Positions 6,538 through 15,886 of a DNA stretch of 64,000 nt are shown here, piece after piece. Made by a program: the position numbers and the translations under genes. The stretch is taken from positions 1 to 64,000 of the forward strand of contig JAFZFP010000023.1 in NCBI GenBank assembly GCA_017555905.1. The letters run 5' to 3'. Positions within the stretch are counted from its first letter, which is position 1; each line of letters starts with the position of its first letter. The DNA comes from Alistipes sp. Lineage in GTDB: Bacteria; Bacteroidota; Bacteroidia; Bacteroidales; Rikenellaceae. Under the pieces are notes generated by a model that was given only the letters and a program-made list of their open reading frames with translations, did not search any database and was not told where the DNA came from.

Positions 6538-8376
6538 ATGACGACTGCGAAAAAGAGATATATCGAGTTGCTTTGCCCTGCTCGCGACTATCGTGCCGCT
6601 ATAGCAGCAATAGAGTGTGGTGCCGATGCCTTATACATTGGTGCTGAGAGTTTTGGCGCACGTCGTGGTGCTACAAACACCACCGAAGATATAGCACGTG
6701 TAGTGGACTATGCACACCTCTTCGGCGTGAGGGTCTATGTCACCCTCAACACCATTCTCTACGAAAACGAGTTGAAGCGTGCCGAGGAGTTGGCCCGACG
6801 ACTCATTGAGATAGGTGTCGATGCCCTCATCGTGCAGGATATGGCATACCGCCAGATGGACCTTCCCGTAGAACTTCACGCCTCGACGCAGGTATGTAAT
6901 ATGACCCCCGATGGTGCTAAATTCTTGGAGGATAGCGGATTTACACGTGTCATCCTGGAGCGTGCGCTATCGTTGGAGGAGATAAAGAGCATCCGCAAGT
7001 CCACTACCGTAGATCTTGAGTGCTTCATCCACGGTGCCATCTGCGTAGGCCATAGCGGTCGTTGCTACCTCTCGCGTTCGCAGTCACCACGCTCAGGCAA
7101 CCGAGGCGAGTGTTCACAACCCTGTCGCCTAACCTACGACCTTGTCACCGAGAGTGGCAACGTCATCATCAAGGGTAAGCACCTCCTTTCGGTCAAGGAT
7201 TTCGACCTCTCGGAGCGCATAGGGGAACTTATCGATGCTGGCGTTATGTCGTTCAAGATTGAGGGTCGCCTCAAGGATGACAACTACGTCAAGAACATCG
7301 TTAGTTACTACCGCCAAAAGATTGACGAGGCTCTCGCCACACGACCCCACTGCGCCCCACTCTCTTCGGGCCACTCGGAGGTGGAGTTCACCCCCGACCC
7401 AAAGAAGAGTTTTACGCGCGACGGAGGCGAGTATATGTACTTGGGCAAGCGTGCTGGCGTAGCATCCTTCGACACCCCCAAGGCTGTTGGCGAATACGTA
7501 GGTTCTGTGGCTATGGTGGGTAAACGCGATATCCGTATCGTGAGCCGTACCCCTCTGAGTGCTGGTGACGGTCTCTGCTTTATCGCCAAGGATGGCATCA
7601 TAGGCACCAACATCAACCGCGTCGAGGGCGACAAGATAGAGCCTAACCGCATAGATGGCATCAAGCCAGGAATGGAGGTCTACCGCAACTACGACCACCG
7701 CTTCTCGCAGAGTGTGGAGCGCAGTCGTAGCCGCCGAACTATAGGTGTGGAGTGTACTCTTCGTCTCGAAGAGTCGGGCATCGTAGCCACCTTCACCGAC
7801 GAGGATGGCAACAGCGCAACCGTAGAGCGCAACGTAGCCTTAGATAGGTCGAACAACAGCGCAAAGATGAGGGCTATAGCCGAGGAGCAGATGGCCAAGA
7901 GTGGCGACAGCATCTTCCGTGTTAAGGCGGTGGAGGTTGTGGGTGAGGAGTTCTTCACCACAGCGAAACTCCTTGCCGAGATTCGTCGCGAGGCCTTGGC
8001 AGAACTCGCATCCATACGTGCAGATGTAGCCCTCCCACACGACATACGCAAGGATGACGGCACGGCACAATACCCCTTGAAGCGCCTTACACCCCAGCAC
8101 AACGTGGTGAACTCCTTGGCCCGCCAGTTCTACTACAACCACGGCGTAGAACATATCGTCGATGGTTTGGATAGTTGGGCCTCAACCCACGGGGAGCGTG
8201 TTATGGAGTCGAGTTACTGCATTCGTCGCGAGATTGGCGAGTGCCTCAAGCGAGGAAGTAAACTCAAGGAGCCTCTCTACCTCGAACACGGCAGACACCG
8301 CTACCGCCTCGACTTCAACTGCGCTAAGTGTATGATGTCGCTCATCGATTGTTCTCAACCCGCAAAACAGAAGTAA
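6538..8376 (+). CDS. U32 family protein, long form (RlhA/YdcP-like RNA hydroxylase candidate)
   Basis: 612 aa from the ATG at 6538. The N-terminal half is the U32 'peptidase' barrel (YIELLCPARDYRAAIAAIEC, then ALYIGAESFGARRGA). The conserved Cys cluster follows: ECFIHGAICVGHSGRCYLS, then GECSQPCR, and Cys residues near the C-terminus (FNCAKCMM), together likely to bind an iron-sulfur cluster. U32 proteins once called collagenases include E. coli TrhP (tRNA U34) and RlhA (23S rRNA C2501), which work with prephenate-dependent pathways. The length and C-terminal extension fit the longer RlhA/YdcP group better than TrhP. It heads an eight-gene operon, 3 nt before a methyltransferase of rRNA-modifying type, which supports an RNA-modification role. 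The exact target is unproven. Confidence 0.85.
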   Translation: MTTAKKRYIELLCPARDYRAAIAAIECGADALYIGAESFGARRGATNTTEDIARVVDYAHLFGVRVYVTLNTILYENELKRAEELARRLIEIGVDALIVQDMAYRQMDLPVELHASTQVCNMTPDGAKFLEDSGFTRVILERALSLEEIKSIRKSTTVDLECFIHGAICVGHSGRCYLSRSQSPRSGNRGECSQPCRLTYDLVTESGNVIIKGKHLLSVKDFDLSERIGELIDAGVMSFKIEGRLKDDNYVKNIVSYYRQKIDEALATRPHCAPLSSGHSEVEFTPDPKKSFTRDGGEYMYLGKRAGVASFDTPKAVGEYVGSVAMVGKRDIRIVSRTPLSAGDGLCFIAKDGIIGTNINRVEGDKIEPNRIDGIKPGMEVYRNYDHRFSQSVERSRSRRTIGVECTLRLEESGIVATFTDEDGNSATVERNVALDRSNNSAKMRAIAEEQMAKSGDSIFRVKAVEVVGEEFFTTAKLLAEIRREALAELASIRADVALPHDIRKDDGTAQYPLKRLTPQHNVVNSLARQFYYNHGVEHIVDGLDSWASTHGERVMESSYCIRREIGECLKRGSKLKEPLYLEHGRHRYRLDFNCAKCMMSLIDCSQPAKQK

Positions 8377-8379
8377 CAG

Positions 8380-9264
8380 ATGATAAAGCAATTAACCCCT
8401 TCAATTCCCGACTACGAACTCATCGACACGGGCGATGGCGAGAAGTTAGAGCGTTTTGGTGGCTACGTGGTACGACGCCCCGAGCCCCAAGCAATTTGGC
8501 GCAAGAGTCTCTCGGATGGCGAGTGGCTCAAGGCAGATGCCTCATTCCTCAGAGATGCGAAGTCCGAGGAGCGTGGCGAGTGGCGTATGAAGCCATCAAT
8601 GCCATCACGTTGGAGCGTGGGCTTCAACTACAAAGATATGCACCTACGTATGCGCTTAGCCCTTACCTCGTTCAAACACGTAGGCATATTCCCTGAGCAG
8701 TCGGCCAACTGGCAATTCATCTACGACTCCATCGAGGAGTTGCGCCAGCAGAGCATCGAGCGCCCTAAAGTCCTCAACCTCTTCGCCTATACGGGTGGAG
8801 CAAGCCTCGCAGCACGTGCCGCAGGTGCAGATGTCACTCACGTAGACTCTGTGAAGCAGGTGGTGACGTGGTCGCGCGAAAATATGGAGCAGTCGGGTCT
8901 CGACGGCATCCGCTGGATTGTGGAGGATGCCACAAAGTTCGTCGAGCGCGAGGTGCGTCGTGGCAACAAGTACCACGGCATAATCCTCGACCCACCAGCC
9001 TACGGTCGAGGAGCAAATGGCGAGAAGTGGGTTTTGGAGGACGACATCTGCAATATGTTGGAGTGTTGCGCGAAACTACTTGAAAGGAGCAACGCATTCT
9101 TAGTCTTCAACCTCTACTCTATGGGACTCTCGTCGATGCTTGCCCGCACAGCGGTACACCAGGCCTTTGGCGCACCCAAGAGCGAGCAGATGGGCGAGTT
9201 GTACTTCGAGGACAGAAGTGCAAAGCAAATCCCCTTCGGAACCTATTACCGCTTTAGACGATAG
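8380..9264 (+). CDS. Class I SAM-dependent methyltransferase (RlmI/YccW-like)
   Basis: 294 aa, cytoplasmic. The Rossmann fold motif I is LFAYTGGASLAARAAGADVT, followed by THVDSVKQVVTWSREN, then motif IV ILDPPAYGRG. The NLFAYTG and DPP signatures are typical of the RlmI/RlmK-type 23S rRNA methyltransferases. It lacks the N-terminal PUA domain of RlmI and has instead about 90 residues of unassigned sequence. It probably methylates rRNA, but the base is not known. It lies 3 nt after the U32 gene and 6 nt before the chromate-transporter pair. Confidence 0.85.
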   Translation: MIKQLTPSIPDYELIDTGDGEKLERFGGYVVRRPEPQAIWRKSLSDGEWLKADASFLRDAKSEERGEWRMKPSMPSRWSVGFNYKDMHLRMRLALTSFKHVGIFPEQSANWQFIYDSIEELRQQSIERPKVLNLFAYTGGASLAARAAGADVTHVDSVKQVVTWSRENMEQSGLDGIRWIVEDATKFVEREVRRGNKYHGIILDPPAYGRGANGEKWVLEDDICNMLECCAKLLERSNAFLVFNLYSMGLSSMLARTAVHQAFGAPKSEQMGELYFEDRSAKQIPFGTYYRFRR

Positions 9265-9270
9265 TGACGT

Positions 9271-9810
9271 ATGCTAAGGCTGTGGGAGATATTTTGGACC
9301 TTCTTGAAGATTGGCGCCTTCACCTTTGGTGGTGGCTACGCTATGATACCCCTCATCCAACACGAGGTCGTAGCACGCCATAAGTGGCTCAGCGAGCGCG
9401 AGTTTATCGACCTGCTCACCATAGCCCAAGCAGCCCCTGGCCCTATATCCCTAAACACGGCCGTCTTCGTAGGCTACAAACAGCTACGCTACTTAGGGGC
9501 CTTATCTGCCATTTTAGGTGTTGTAATTCCCTCGTTCACAATAATATTGCTGGTTGCACTCTTCTTTACCGAGATGCGCCACAATAGCATTGTCGATGCT
9601 GCATTTCGAGGTATGCGACCTGCCGTCGTAGCCCTCATCGTAGCGCCCATCGTGGGCCTCACCAAGGGTATGCACTGGTGGCTCATAGCCCTCTCGGCAG
9701 TAGTTGCCGTAGTGGTTTGGCACTTCGGATTCTCACCTATCTGGTTACTCATTGGCGGAGCCGTCGCAGGAATCCTCTGGGCAACAAAACAAGGAGGTAA
9801 AGTGGTCTAA
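9271..9810 (+). CDS. Chromate transporter (CHR) family, half-size subunit 1
   Basis: 179 aa, membrane protein with about five or six hydrophobic segments. It has the CHR domain signatures FGGGYAMIPLIQHEVV near residue 20 and QAAPGPISLNTAVFVGY near residue 53. Short-chain CHR proteins are encoded in pairs whose members face opposite ways in the membrane; the next gene, 2 nt downstream, is the partner. The family exports chromate in some bacteria, but in gut anaerobes the natural substrate is unclear. Start ATG at 9271, 6 nt after the methyltransferase stop. Confidence 0.88.
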   Translation: MLRLWEIFWTFLKIGAFTFGGGYAMIPLIQHEVVARHKWLSEREFIDLLTIAQAAPGPISLNTAVFVGYKQLRYLGALSAILGVVIPSFTIILLVALFFTEMRHNSIVDAAFRGMRPAVVALIVAPIVGLTKGMHWWLIALSAVVAVVVWHFGFSPIWLLIGGAVAGILWATKQGGKVV

Positions 9811-9812
9811 TT

Positions 9813-10355
9813 ATGGGAACTCTGGTAACACTCTTTACGACCTATCTGAAAATAGGCTTCTTCGGTTTCGGCGGTGGCTACGCTATGCTCTCGCTCATCC
9901 ATAGTGAGGTGGTAGTACGCAACGGCTGGCTCACCAATGGCGAGTTTGCCGACATCGTGGCTATCTCGCAGATGACCCCAGGCCCTATAGCCATAAACTC
10001 TGCAACCTACATAGGTTATGAGGTTGCGGGCGTAGTAGGCTCGGTGGTGGCAACCGTAGCGGTCTGCCTCCCAGCATTAACCCTTATGATGCTCATCACC
10101 CACTACTTCTTACGCCTTCAAAACAACCGCTTTGTCAAGGGTGCTGTAGCGGGTATGCGCCCCGTAGTGGTTGGTATGATAGCCTCGGCTGCCCTGCTTC
10201 TGATCTTCCCCCACGCCGAAGATGGTCGCAGTTTTATTGATGGGTGGAGTTGGGCCATTTTTGGCATCACACTCATAGCCTCTGCCCGAAAGATTAACCC
10301 CATACTCCTCATCCTCTGTTCGGGTGTTGCAGGAGTCTTGATTTATGGATTGTAA
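9813..10355 (+). CDS. Chromate transporter (CHR) family, half-size subunit 2
   Basis: 180 aa, the partner of the preceding half-transporter. It repeats the CHR signatures: FGGGYAMLSLIHSEVV near residue 20 and SQMTPGPIAINSATYIGY near residue 53. The two are clearly paralogous in their first 75 residues but diverge in the C-terminal hydrophobic segments, as expected for a heterodimer of opposite topology. The genes are separated by only 2 nt, so they should be made together. Confidence 0.88.
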   Translation: MGTLVTLFTTYLKIGFFGFGGGYAMLSLIHSEVVVRNGWLTNGEFADIVAISQMTPGPIAINSATYIGYEVAGVVGSVVATVAVCLPALTLMMLITHYFLRLQNNRFVKGAVAGMRPVVVGMIASAALLLIFPHAEDGRSFIDGWSWAIFGITLIASARKINPILLILCSGVAGVLIYGL

Positions 10356-10364
10356 CAGACTATT

Positions 10365-12755
10365 ATGATAAACAACGATATACTTGAGGGTCTCAACCCC
10401 TCGCAACGTGAAGCCGTAGTAAACTACGATGGACCCTCGCTCATCATCGCTGGAGCGGGCTCTGGAAAGACACGTGTGCTTACCACACGTATCGCCTATA
10501 TGCTGAGCCAGGGAGTAGACCCCTCGTCTATTCTCGCCCTCACCTTTACCAATAAGGCGGCTCGCGAGATGCGTGAGCGTATCGAAAAGTTGGTGGGCCC
10601 CCGCGCTCGCTATATACGTATGGGTACGTTCCACTCTGTCTTTGCCCGTCTGTTGCGCGAAAACGCTGCGCGCATAGGCTTCCCAGAGAGTTTCACGATT
10701 TACGAGCCTAACGACGTTAAAAACCTCATTAAGAGCATTATCAAGGAGCGCAACTTGCCCGAAGAAAGGTATAAGCCTCAGGCCGTTGCTGCACGTATCT
10801 CGATGGCTAAGAACTGCCTCATAACTCCGGGTGCGTATAAGGCAAATGCCGTCATCGTAGGCGAAGACCGCGAGGCCAAGATGCCTGAGGTGGCCGACAT
10901 CTATATCGAGTACTGCAACCGCTGTAAGCGCAACGGCGCTATGGATTTCGACGACCTCTTGCTACAGACCAACATCCTTTTGCGCGATGCCCCCGAGGTC
11001 TTGGCACAGTATCAGGATCGCTTCAAATATGTGCTTGTCGATGAGTATCAGGATACGAATATGGCGCAGTATATCATCGTGCGCCGTCTGGCCCTCAAGC
11101 ACAACAACGTATGTGTGGTAGGTGACGATGCGCAGAGTATCTACGCCTTCCGAGGTGCTAAGATTGAGAATATCCTCTCCTTCCAGCGCGACTACCCCAC
11201 CACCAAAGTCTATAAACTCGAGCAGAACTACCGCTCGACACAGACCATTGTCGAGGCTGCCAACTCGCTCATTGCCCACAACTCTCGTCGTCTAGATAAG
11301 AGGTGTTTCTCGGCAGCCGAGAAGGGCGAAAAAATTCGCTTGGTGAGGGTTGTCGAGGATAGTTACGAGGCCGTTGAGGTCGCTATGGATATCAAGGATA
11401 GAGCAAGGGAGGGTGCCGAGTGGAGCGACTTCGCCATCCTCTACCGCACCAACAAACAACACGGTATGTTCGAGTCGGCACTCGCCAGACGCGGTATCCC
11501 TTATCGTGTCTATAAGGGTATGTCGTTGCTCGACCACGCCGTTGTGCGCAATATGATAGCCTATCTCTGCGTCATCCTCAACCCCAATGACGACGAATCT
11601 TTTAAGCGCATCATCAACTTCCCCGCCCGAGGTATTGGCAACACCACCATCGCCCGAATTGCAGAGATTGCAGCGGCGAAGCAGACCTCTATGTGGCACG
11701 CCGTAGATACCCTTGTCACCTCTTCGGAGGATATGGGCACGGTGGAGCGTACCGTAGCCAAGAAGGTTGCTGACTTCGTGAAGATGATAAACGAACTCTC
11801 GGCAATGCGTGTAGAGATGGGAGTCTGTGACTTCGCTAAAGAGGTTATGCTACGCTCGGGAATACTCCACGACTTGGAGAAGGAGAAGAAGCCTGAGAAC
11901 GACACAGCAAAGGACTACCTCGATCAGTTGTTGGCGATGATGAGTTCCTACGAGGATGAGTGCAACCGCGAGATGGATGAGGGACTTAGGGAGGTCACCG
12001 ACATACCTACCATCGACGAGTGGATGCAGAATGTTATGCTCCAGACCGACCAAGATACCGAAGATGATGGCAACAAGGTTACCCTTATGACCGTTCACTC
12101 TGCCAAGGGCTTGGAGTACGACTATATCTATATTGTAGGTATGGAGGAGGGACTCTTCCCCTCATCACGCTCCGCAGAGTCGGCAGCGGACCTTGAGGAG
12201 GAGCGTCGCTTGATGTACGTAGCCATAACTCGTGCTAAGAAGGCGGCTATGCTCTCCTTCTCGGAGATGCGCCGTGTATGGGGTAAGACCGAGAACACAT
12301 CGCCAAGTCGTTTCCTCAAGGAGATAGAGCGCGAGTACCTCGATGCCAACTTCAATATCGACGAACTCTATGGCCGTAACCGCTGGGCAGCAATCACCGA
12401 GGATGAGCCACGCCCACGCTTCGAGTCCCTAAAGAGTCGCTATGGCGCACCTACCCCCGACAAGGGTAACACACCACGCCAACCTCGCCCCGAGATTATT
12501 GCCACCCCACGCCCCTTAGATCCTGCCAAGGCGGGTATGCGCTCGGTGGGTACTCGCCAGGAGGGTACAACCCCAACGGCTGATACAGGAGAGTGCCAGT
12601 TTAAGGTCGGTGACCGTGTGGTACATCCTAAGTTCGGCCGTGGCATAGTTGAGCGCATCGAGCCCCTTACGACAGACCATAAGGTGGTGGTGTCGTTCGA
12701 GGGTTTTGGCTCAAAGACGCTACTCGCGAAGTTTGCAAAACTCTCAAAAGCATAG
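10365..12755 (+). CDS. ATP-dependent DNA helicase, UvrD/PcrA type
   Basis: 796 aa, superfamily 1A 3'-5' helicase in DNA repair and replication restart. Visible motifs: Q-motif LNPSQREAV, motif I (Walker A) IAGAGSGKTRVL at about residues 28-39, motif Ia LTFTNKAAREM, motif II VDEYQDTN, motif III GDDAQSIYAFRGA, motif IV EQNYRS, motif V VHSAKGLEYD and motif VI YVAITRAKK. The last 60 residues (KVGDRVVHPKFGRGIVERIE) match the PcrA C-terminal Tudor-like domain that contacts RNA polymerase. A linker of about 80 residues rich in Pro/Arg precedes it. Either PcrA or UvrD would be a fair name. Confidence 0.96.
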   Translation: MINNDILEGLNPSQREAVVNYDGPSLIIAGAGSGKTRVLTTRIAYMLSQGVDPSSILALTFTNKAAREMRERIEKLVGPRARYIRMGTFHSVFARLLRENAARIGFPESFTIYEPNDVKNLIKSIIKERNLPEERYKPQAVAARISMAKNCLITPGAYKANAVIVGEDREAKMPEVADIYIEYCNRCKRNGAMDFDDLLLQTNILLRDAPEVLAQYQDRFKYVLVDEYQDTNMAQYIIVRRLALKHNNVCVVGDDAQSIYAFRGAKIENILSFQRDYPTTKVYKLEQNYRSTQTIVEAANSLIAHNSRRLDKRCFSAAEKGEKIRLVRVVEDSYEAVEVAMDIKDRAREGAEWSDFAILYRTNKQHGMFESALARRGIPYRVYKGMSLLDHAVVRNMIAYLCVILNPNDDESFKRIINFPARGIGNTTIARIAEIAAAKQTSMWHAVDTLVTSSEDMGTVERTVAKKVADFVKMINELSAMRVEMGVCDFAKEVMLRSGILHDLEKEKKPENDTAKDYLDQLLAMMSSYEDECNREMDEGLREVTDIPTIDEWMQNVMLQTDQDTEDDGNKVTLMTVHSAKGLEYDYIYIVGMEEGLFPSSRSAESAADLEEERRLMYVAITRAKKAAMLSFSEMRRVWGKTENTSPSRFLKEIEREYLDANFNIDELYGRNRWAAITEDEPRPRFESLKSRYGAPTPDKGNTPRQPRPEIIATPRPLDPAKAGMRSVGTRQEGTTPTADTGECQFKVGDRVVHPKFGRGIVERIEPLTTDHKVVVSFEGFGSKTLLAKFAKLSKA

Positions 12756-12759
12756 TATT

Positions 12760-13692
12760 ATGGAGGAGATAATGGTTTCGGTGATAATGACGACCTACAA
12801 CCACGAACGCTATATCGCTCAGGCGATAGAGAGCGTTCTTCGTCAGCAGACATCCTTCCGCATAGAGATTATCATAGGCGAGGATTGTAGCACCGACCGT
12901 ACCCTTGCCATAGCAGAAGATTACCAGGCTCAATACCCCGAGGCGATACATATCATTCGTTCCGAGGAGAATGTGGGCTGGCGCAAAAACTATCGTCGCA
13001 CCATCGCCGCAGCACGTGGCAAGTATATCGCTCTACTCGATGGCGACGACTACTTCACCCATCGCAAGAAGTTGCAGATGCAAGTAGACCTCCTTGAGCA
13101 ACACCCCGAGGCAGGAATGTGCTACACGCGCTCCGAGCGTATCGACGAGGGTGGCACAACGACGATATATCCCGAATCGGAGTGCTACACCTCCTTTAGC
13201 GAAATGCTCAGACGCAACCCCGCAGAGAACTGTACCGTTGTGGCACGCAGGGAGTTAGTCGAACGCTACTACCAAACTATCCGTCCTGAGGAGCATCCCG
13301 AATGGCTGACAGACGATTTGCCTATGTGGTTATGGTTTGCCACCGAGGCCGAGGTAGTGGCCATAGATTGCCCGATGGCGGTACATAGGGTGCTACGCCA
13401 GAGCGTGAGCCACAACCCCGATTACCGCAAAAAAATAGAGTTTGTGGACTCGCTCTACGACATAAGCCTTTGGTACGACGAACACTACAACGAGAGCCGT
13501 ATGCGCGAGGAACTACTCACCTCCAAGCACAACACAGCCCTCTGGGTACTCTCCTACAACGGCTCAATCAAGGAGTATATAACTCGTTGGCACAGAGATA
13601 TAAACAACCATAAACCGCTACTTCGTAACATAGCCTCCTACGGACTATTTGCTAAGAAGATAGGTTGGCGTATGTGGCAAAAAAGAGGATAG
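12760..13692 (+). CDS. Glycosyltransferase family 2
   Basis: 310 aa from ATG 12760, 4 nt past the helicase stop; MVSV at 12772 is an alternative. The GT-A fold is clear: VSVIMTTYNHERYIAQAIES, then IIGEDCSTDRT and the metal-binding LLDGDDYF (D-x-D type). It should transfer a sugar from a nucleotide donor to a surface polysaccharide or glycolipid, at the inner face of the membrane. No other polysaccharide gene is nearby and it sits between two DNA-repair genes, so its acceptor cannot be guessed. Confidence 0.9.
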   Translation: MEEIMVSVIMTTYNHERYIAQAIESVLRQQTSFRIEIIIGEDCSTDRTLAIAEDYQAQYPEAIHIIRSEENVGWRKNYRRTIAAARGKYIALLDGDDYFTHRKKLQMQVDLLEQHPEAGMCYTRSERIDEGGTTTIYPESECYTSFSEMLRRNPAENCTVVARRELVERYYQTIRPEEHPEWLTDDLPMWLWFATEAEVVAIDCPMAVHRVLRQSVSHNPDYRKKIEFVDSLYDISLWYDEHYNESRMREELLTSKHNTALWVLSYNGSIKEYITRWHRDINNHKPLLRNIASYGLFAKKIGWRMWQKRG

Positions 13693-13694
13693 GT

Positions 13695-14348
13695 ATGAGA
13701 CTAAAACAGCGATACGACTACATCATAGATTACTTCTCGAAGAGTATGCCTACGGCCGAGAGCGAACTCAACTTCCGCACCCCCTTCGAGTTACTCGTTG
13801 CCGTGGTACTCTCGGCACAGTGTACCGACAAGAGGGTCAATCTCACGACCCCAGCGCTCTTCGAGGCCTACCCCACAGCCGAGGCTATGTCCAAGGCTAC
13901 GGCAGAGGAGATTTACGAATATATAAAGAGCATCTCCTACCCCAACAACAAGGCTAAGCACCTCGCGACGCTCTCACGCCAGATAGTCGAGAAGTTTGGC
14001 GGAGAGGTGCCGAGCGATCCTAAGGAGTTGGAGTCCCTACAAGGTGTAGGTCGCAAGACGGCAAATGTCGTTGGAGCGGTATTGTGGGGCAGGGAGGTGA
14101 TGCCCGTAGATACCCACGTCTTCCGTGTGGCCGACCGCATTGGCCTCTCGACAAATGCCAAGACTCCCTTGGCCACTGAGCGTCAATTGGAGAAGGGCTT
14201 CCCCAAGGAGTTGCTCCCCATAGCCCACCATTGGCTCATCCTTCACGGCAGATATGTCTGCATAGCACGCAAACCCAAGTGCGACATCTGTGGCATAAAA
14301 GAGGCGTGCCGTCATTATAATAAAACCGTTAAAACCAGCCAATTATGA
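13695..14348 (+). CDS. nth: Endonuclease III (DNA glycosylase/AP lyase)
   Basis: 217 aa from the ATG at 13695, 2 nt after the glycosyltransferase stop; an upstream in-frame start would overlap that gene. It removes oxidised pyrimidines and cleaves the abasic strand. Catalytic residues are Lys121 in the helix-hairpin-helix LQGVGRKTANVV and Asp139 in MPVDTHVFRV, nearly the E. coli numbering. The iron-sulfur loop C-x6-C-x2-C-x5-C is present near the C-terminus. The stop overlaps the next start by 4 nt (ATGA, 14345-14348). Confidence 0.97.
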   Translation: MRLKQRYDYIIDYFSKSMPTAESELNFRTPFELLVAVVLSAQCTDKRVNLTTPALFEAYPTAEAMSKATAEEIYEYIKSISYPNNKAKHLATLSRQIVEKFGGEVPSDPKELESLQGVGRKTANVVGAVLWGREVMPVDTHVFRVADRIGLSTNAKTPLATERQLEKGFPKELLPIAHHWLILHGRYVCIARKPKCDICGIKEACRHYNKTVKTSQL

Positions 14349-15781
14349 GATATACTTTAGCCTTTGCCGCACTCCTATTTGTCGGTTGTACAACACCCTC
14401 CTACCCAGGCATCGACAGCCCTTCGGGAGGCAACAGTTCTATCGACCAGCAGATAATCAGTTATATAGACCAACGACTTATCGAGGAGTACTATTGGCTC
14501 GACGAGGTGGAGGAGAAGTCCCCCTCGTTTAATCGCTATGTCGAGTGGGAGGATTACCTCGACGGAGCATTGCGACTGCTCACCACCAATACCGACGATG
14601 GCTACACCAAGAATGACCAGCGACACTTCTACTCCTTCATCCGCCAGACAAATAGTTCTACACGTAGCGGAAAGATTGGCTTTGGTATCGCCCTACACTA
14701 CACCATAGGTCTCGTAAGCCGCGACAAGCAGCAGTACGCCTTCTACATCGACTATGTCTACCCGAACTCCCCAGCCGAGGAGGCTGGTGTTAAGCGTGGC
14801 GATGTTATTCTGCAGATTGATGACCGCAACATCACCCAGAACAACTACATAGAACTCTTCAATAGGATTGAGAACAGCACCTCCAATGATATTAGGCTCT
14901 CACTCTACGCGCGCTCTGAGAATGACTACAACGACAGAGATTTCGTCGATGTGAGCCTCAGTAGAGCCCAGTATGAGGAGACTACCGTTATCTACAACGA
15001 GATTTTCAACCTCAATGGAGGCAACCAACGTGTTGGTTACTTGGTATATACTGGCTTTGATAGCGACTACGACGATGACCTCATCAAGACTATCGAGATG
15101 TTCAAAGACGAGCAGGTCAATGAGGTGGTTCTCGACCTCCGCTGTAATGGTGGTGGCGAGGTGACATCTATGGTAAAACTATGCTCAGCGCTCCTTCCTG
15201 CGAAGTACGAGGATAGTGTTATCGCCAAGATTATGCGCAACCCAAAGAACAAGAAGATTAGGGAGAGTTCTACCTTCAACTTAAAGAATACGGGGTCGCT
15301 ACTCAACCTCTCGCGCCTGACGGTCATCTGCTCCGAAAATAGTGCTTCGGCCTCGGAGATGGTGGTTATGGGCCTTCGCGGTATCGACTTCCCCGTGACC
15401 GTGGTGGGTAGCACCACACAGGGCAAGAATTGTGGTATGGACGTGTCGCGCAAGACCTTCGGATCGGTGAGTGTGGAGTATGCCCCCATTACCTTTATGT
15501 GCTTCAATGCCAAGGGATTTGGCGACTGGGGTGAGGGTATCGTTCCCGACTACGACATCACCTCGGAGAACCCCTACGGACTAACAGAAGAGATCTACCC
15601 TCGGCCCCACAGCAACTGGGGAGACGAGGTAAATGATACGGCTCTTGCCGTGGCTCTCGCCACCATCTCGGGAGGTGCGGTTACGACCACCGACGCTACT
15701 CGTGCTACAGCCCAAACCTTCGAGGCAATAACCACAATACCTAAGCCTATAACGGGTATGCTCCTCTATGAGGAGGAGTAG
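14345..15781 (+). CDS. S41 family peptidase lipoprotein with PDZ domain
   Basis: 478 aa. The signal ends in a lipobox, LLFVGC, with lipidated Cys15, so it is likely anchored in the outer membrane or periplasm. An N-terminal S41-associated helical region (20-110) is followed by a PDZ-like domain (YPNSPAEEAGVKRGDVILQI, about residues 137-157). The catalytic core has VLDLRCNGGGEV and SENSASASEMVVMG, with the nucleophile Ser in the SAS stretch, and GKNCG near the expected Lys. It differs from the second S41 protein of this window (36730), which has an ordinary signal peptide. It is the last gene of the operon. Confidence 0.9.
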   Translation: MRYTLAFAALLFVGCTTPSYPGIDSPSGGNSSIDQQIISYIDQRLIEEYYWLDEVEEKSPSFNRYVEWEDYLDGALRLLTTNTDDGYTKNDQRHFYSFIRQTNSSTRSGKIGFGIALHYTIGLVSRDKQQYAFYIDYVYPNSPAEEAGVKRGDVILQIDDRNITQNNYIELFNRIENSTSNDIRLSLYARSENDYNDRDFVDVSLSRAQYEETTVIYNEIFNLNGGNQRVGYLVYTGFDSDYDDDLIKTIEMFKDEQVNEVVLDLRCNGGGEVTSMVKLCSALLPAKYEDSVIAKIMRNPKNKKIRESSTFNLKNTGSLLNLSRLTVICSENSASASEMVVMGLRGIDFPVTVVGSTTQGKNCGMDVSRKTFGSVSVEYAPITFMCFNAKGFGDWGEGIVPDYDITSENPYGLTEEIYPRPHSNWGDEVNDTALAVALATISGGAVTTTDATRATAQTFEAITTIPKPITGMLLYEEE

Positions 15782-15785
15782 CCTT

Positions 15786-15817
15786 GTTGGAGATTTTAAA
15801 TAAAATTCCTAACTTTG
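15786..15817 (+). promoter_or_regulatory. Promoter of the Bat operon
   Basis: TAACTTTG at 15810-15817 matches TAnnTTTG; GTTG lies at 15786-15789 with a 20-nt spacer, one base from TTTG. It is about 70 nt upstream of the MoxR start, leaving a leader of about 63 nt. Confidence 0.6.
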
Positions 15818-15886
15818 CAATATGCTCACACTCCTCTGCGTTAGGAGTAGTAAACCAACTCGATTAGAGACAAAAAAATATATAAA

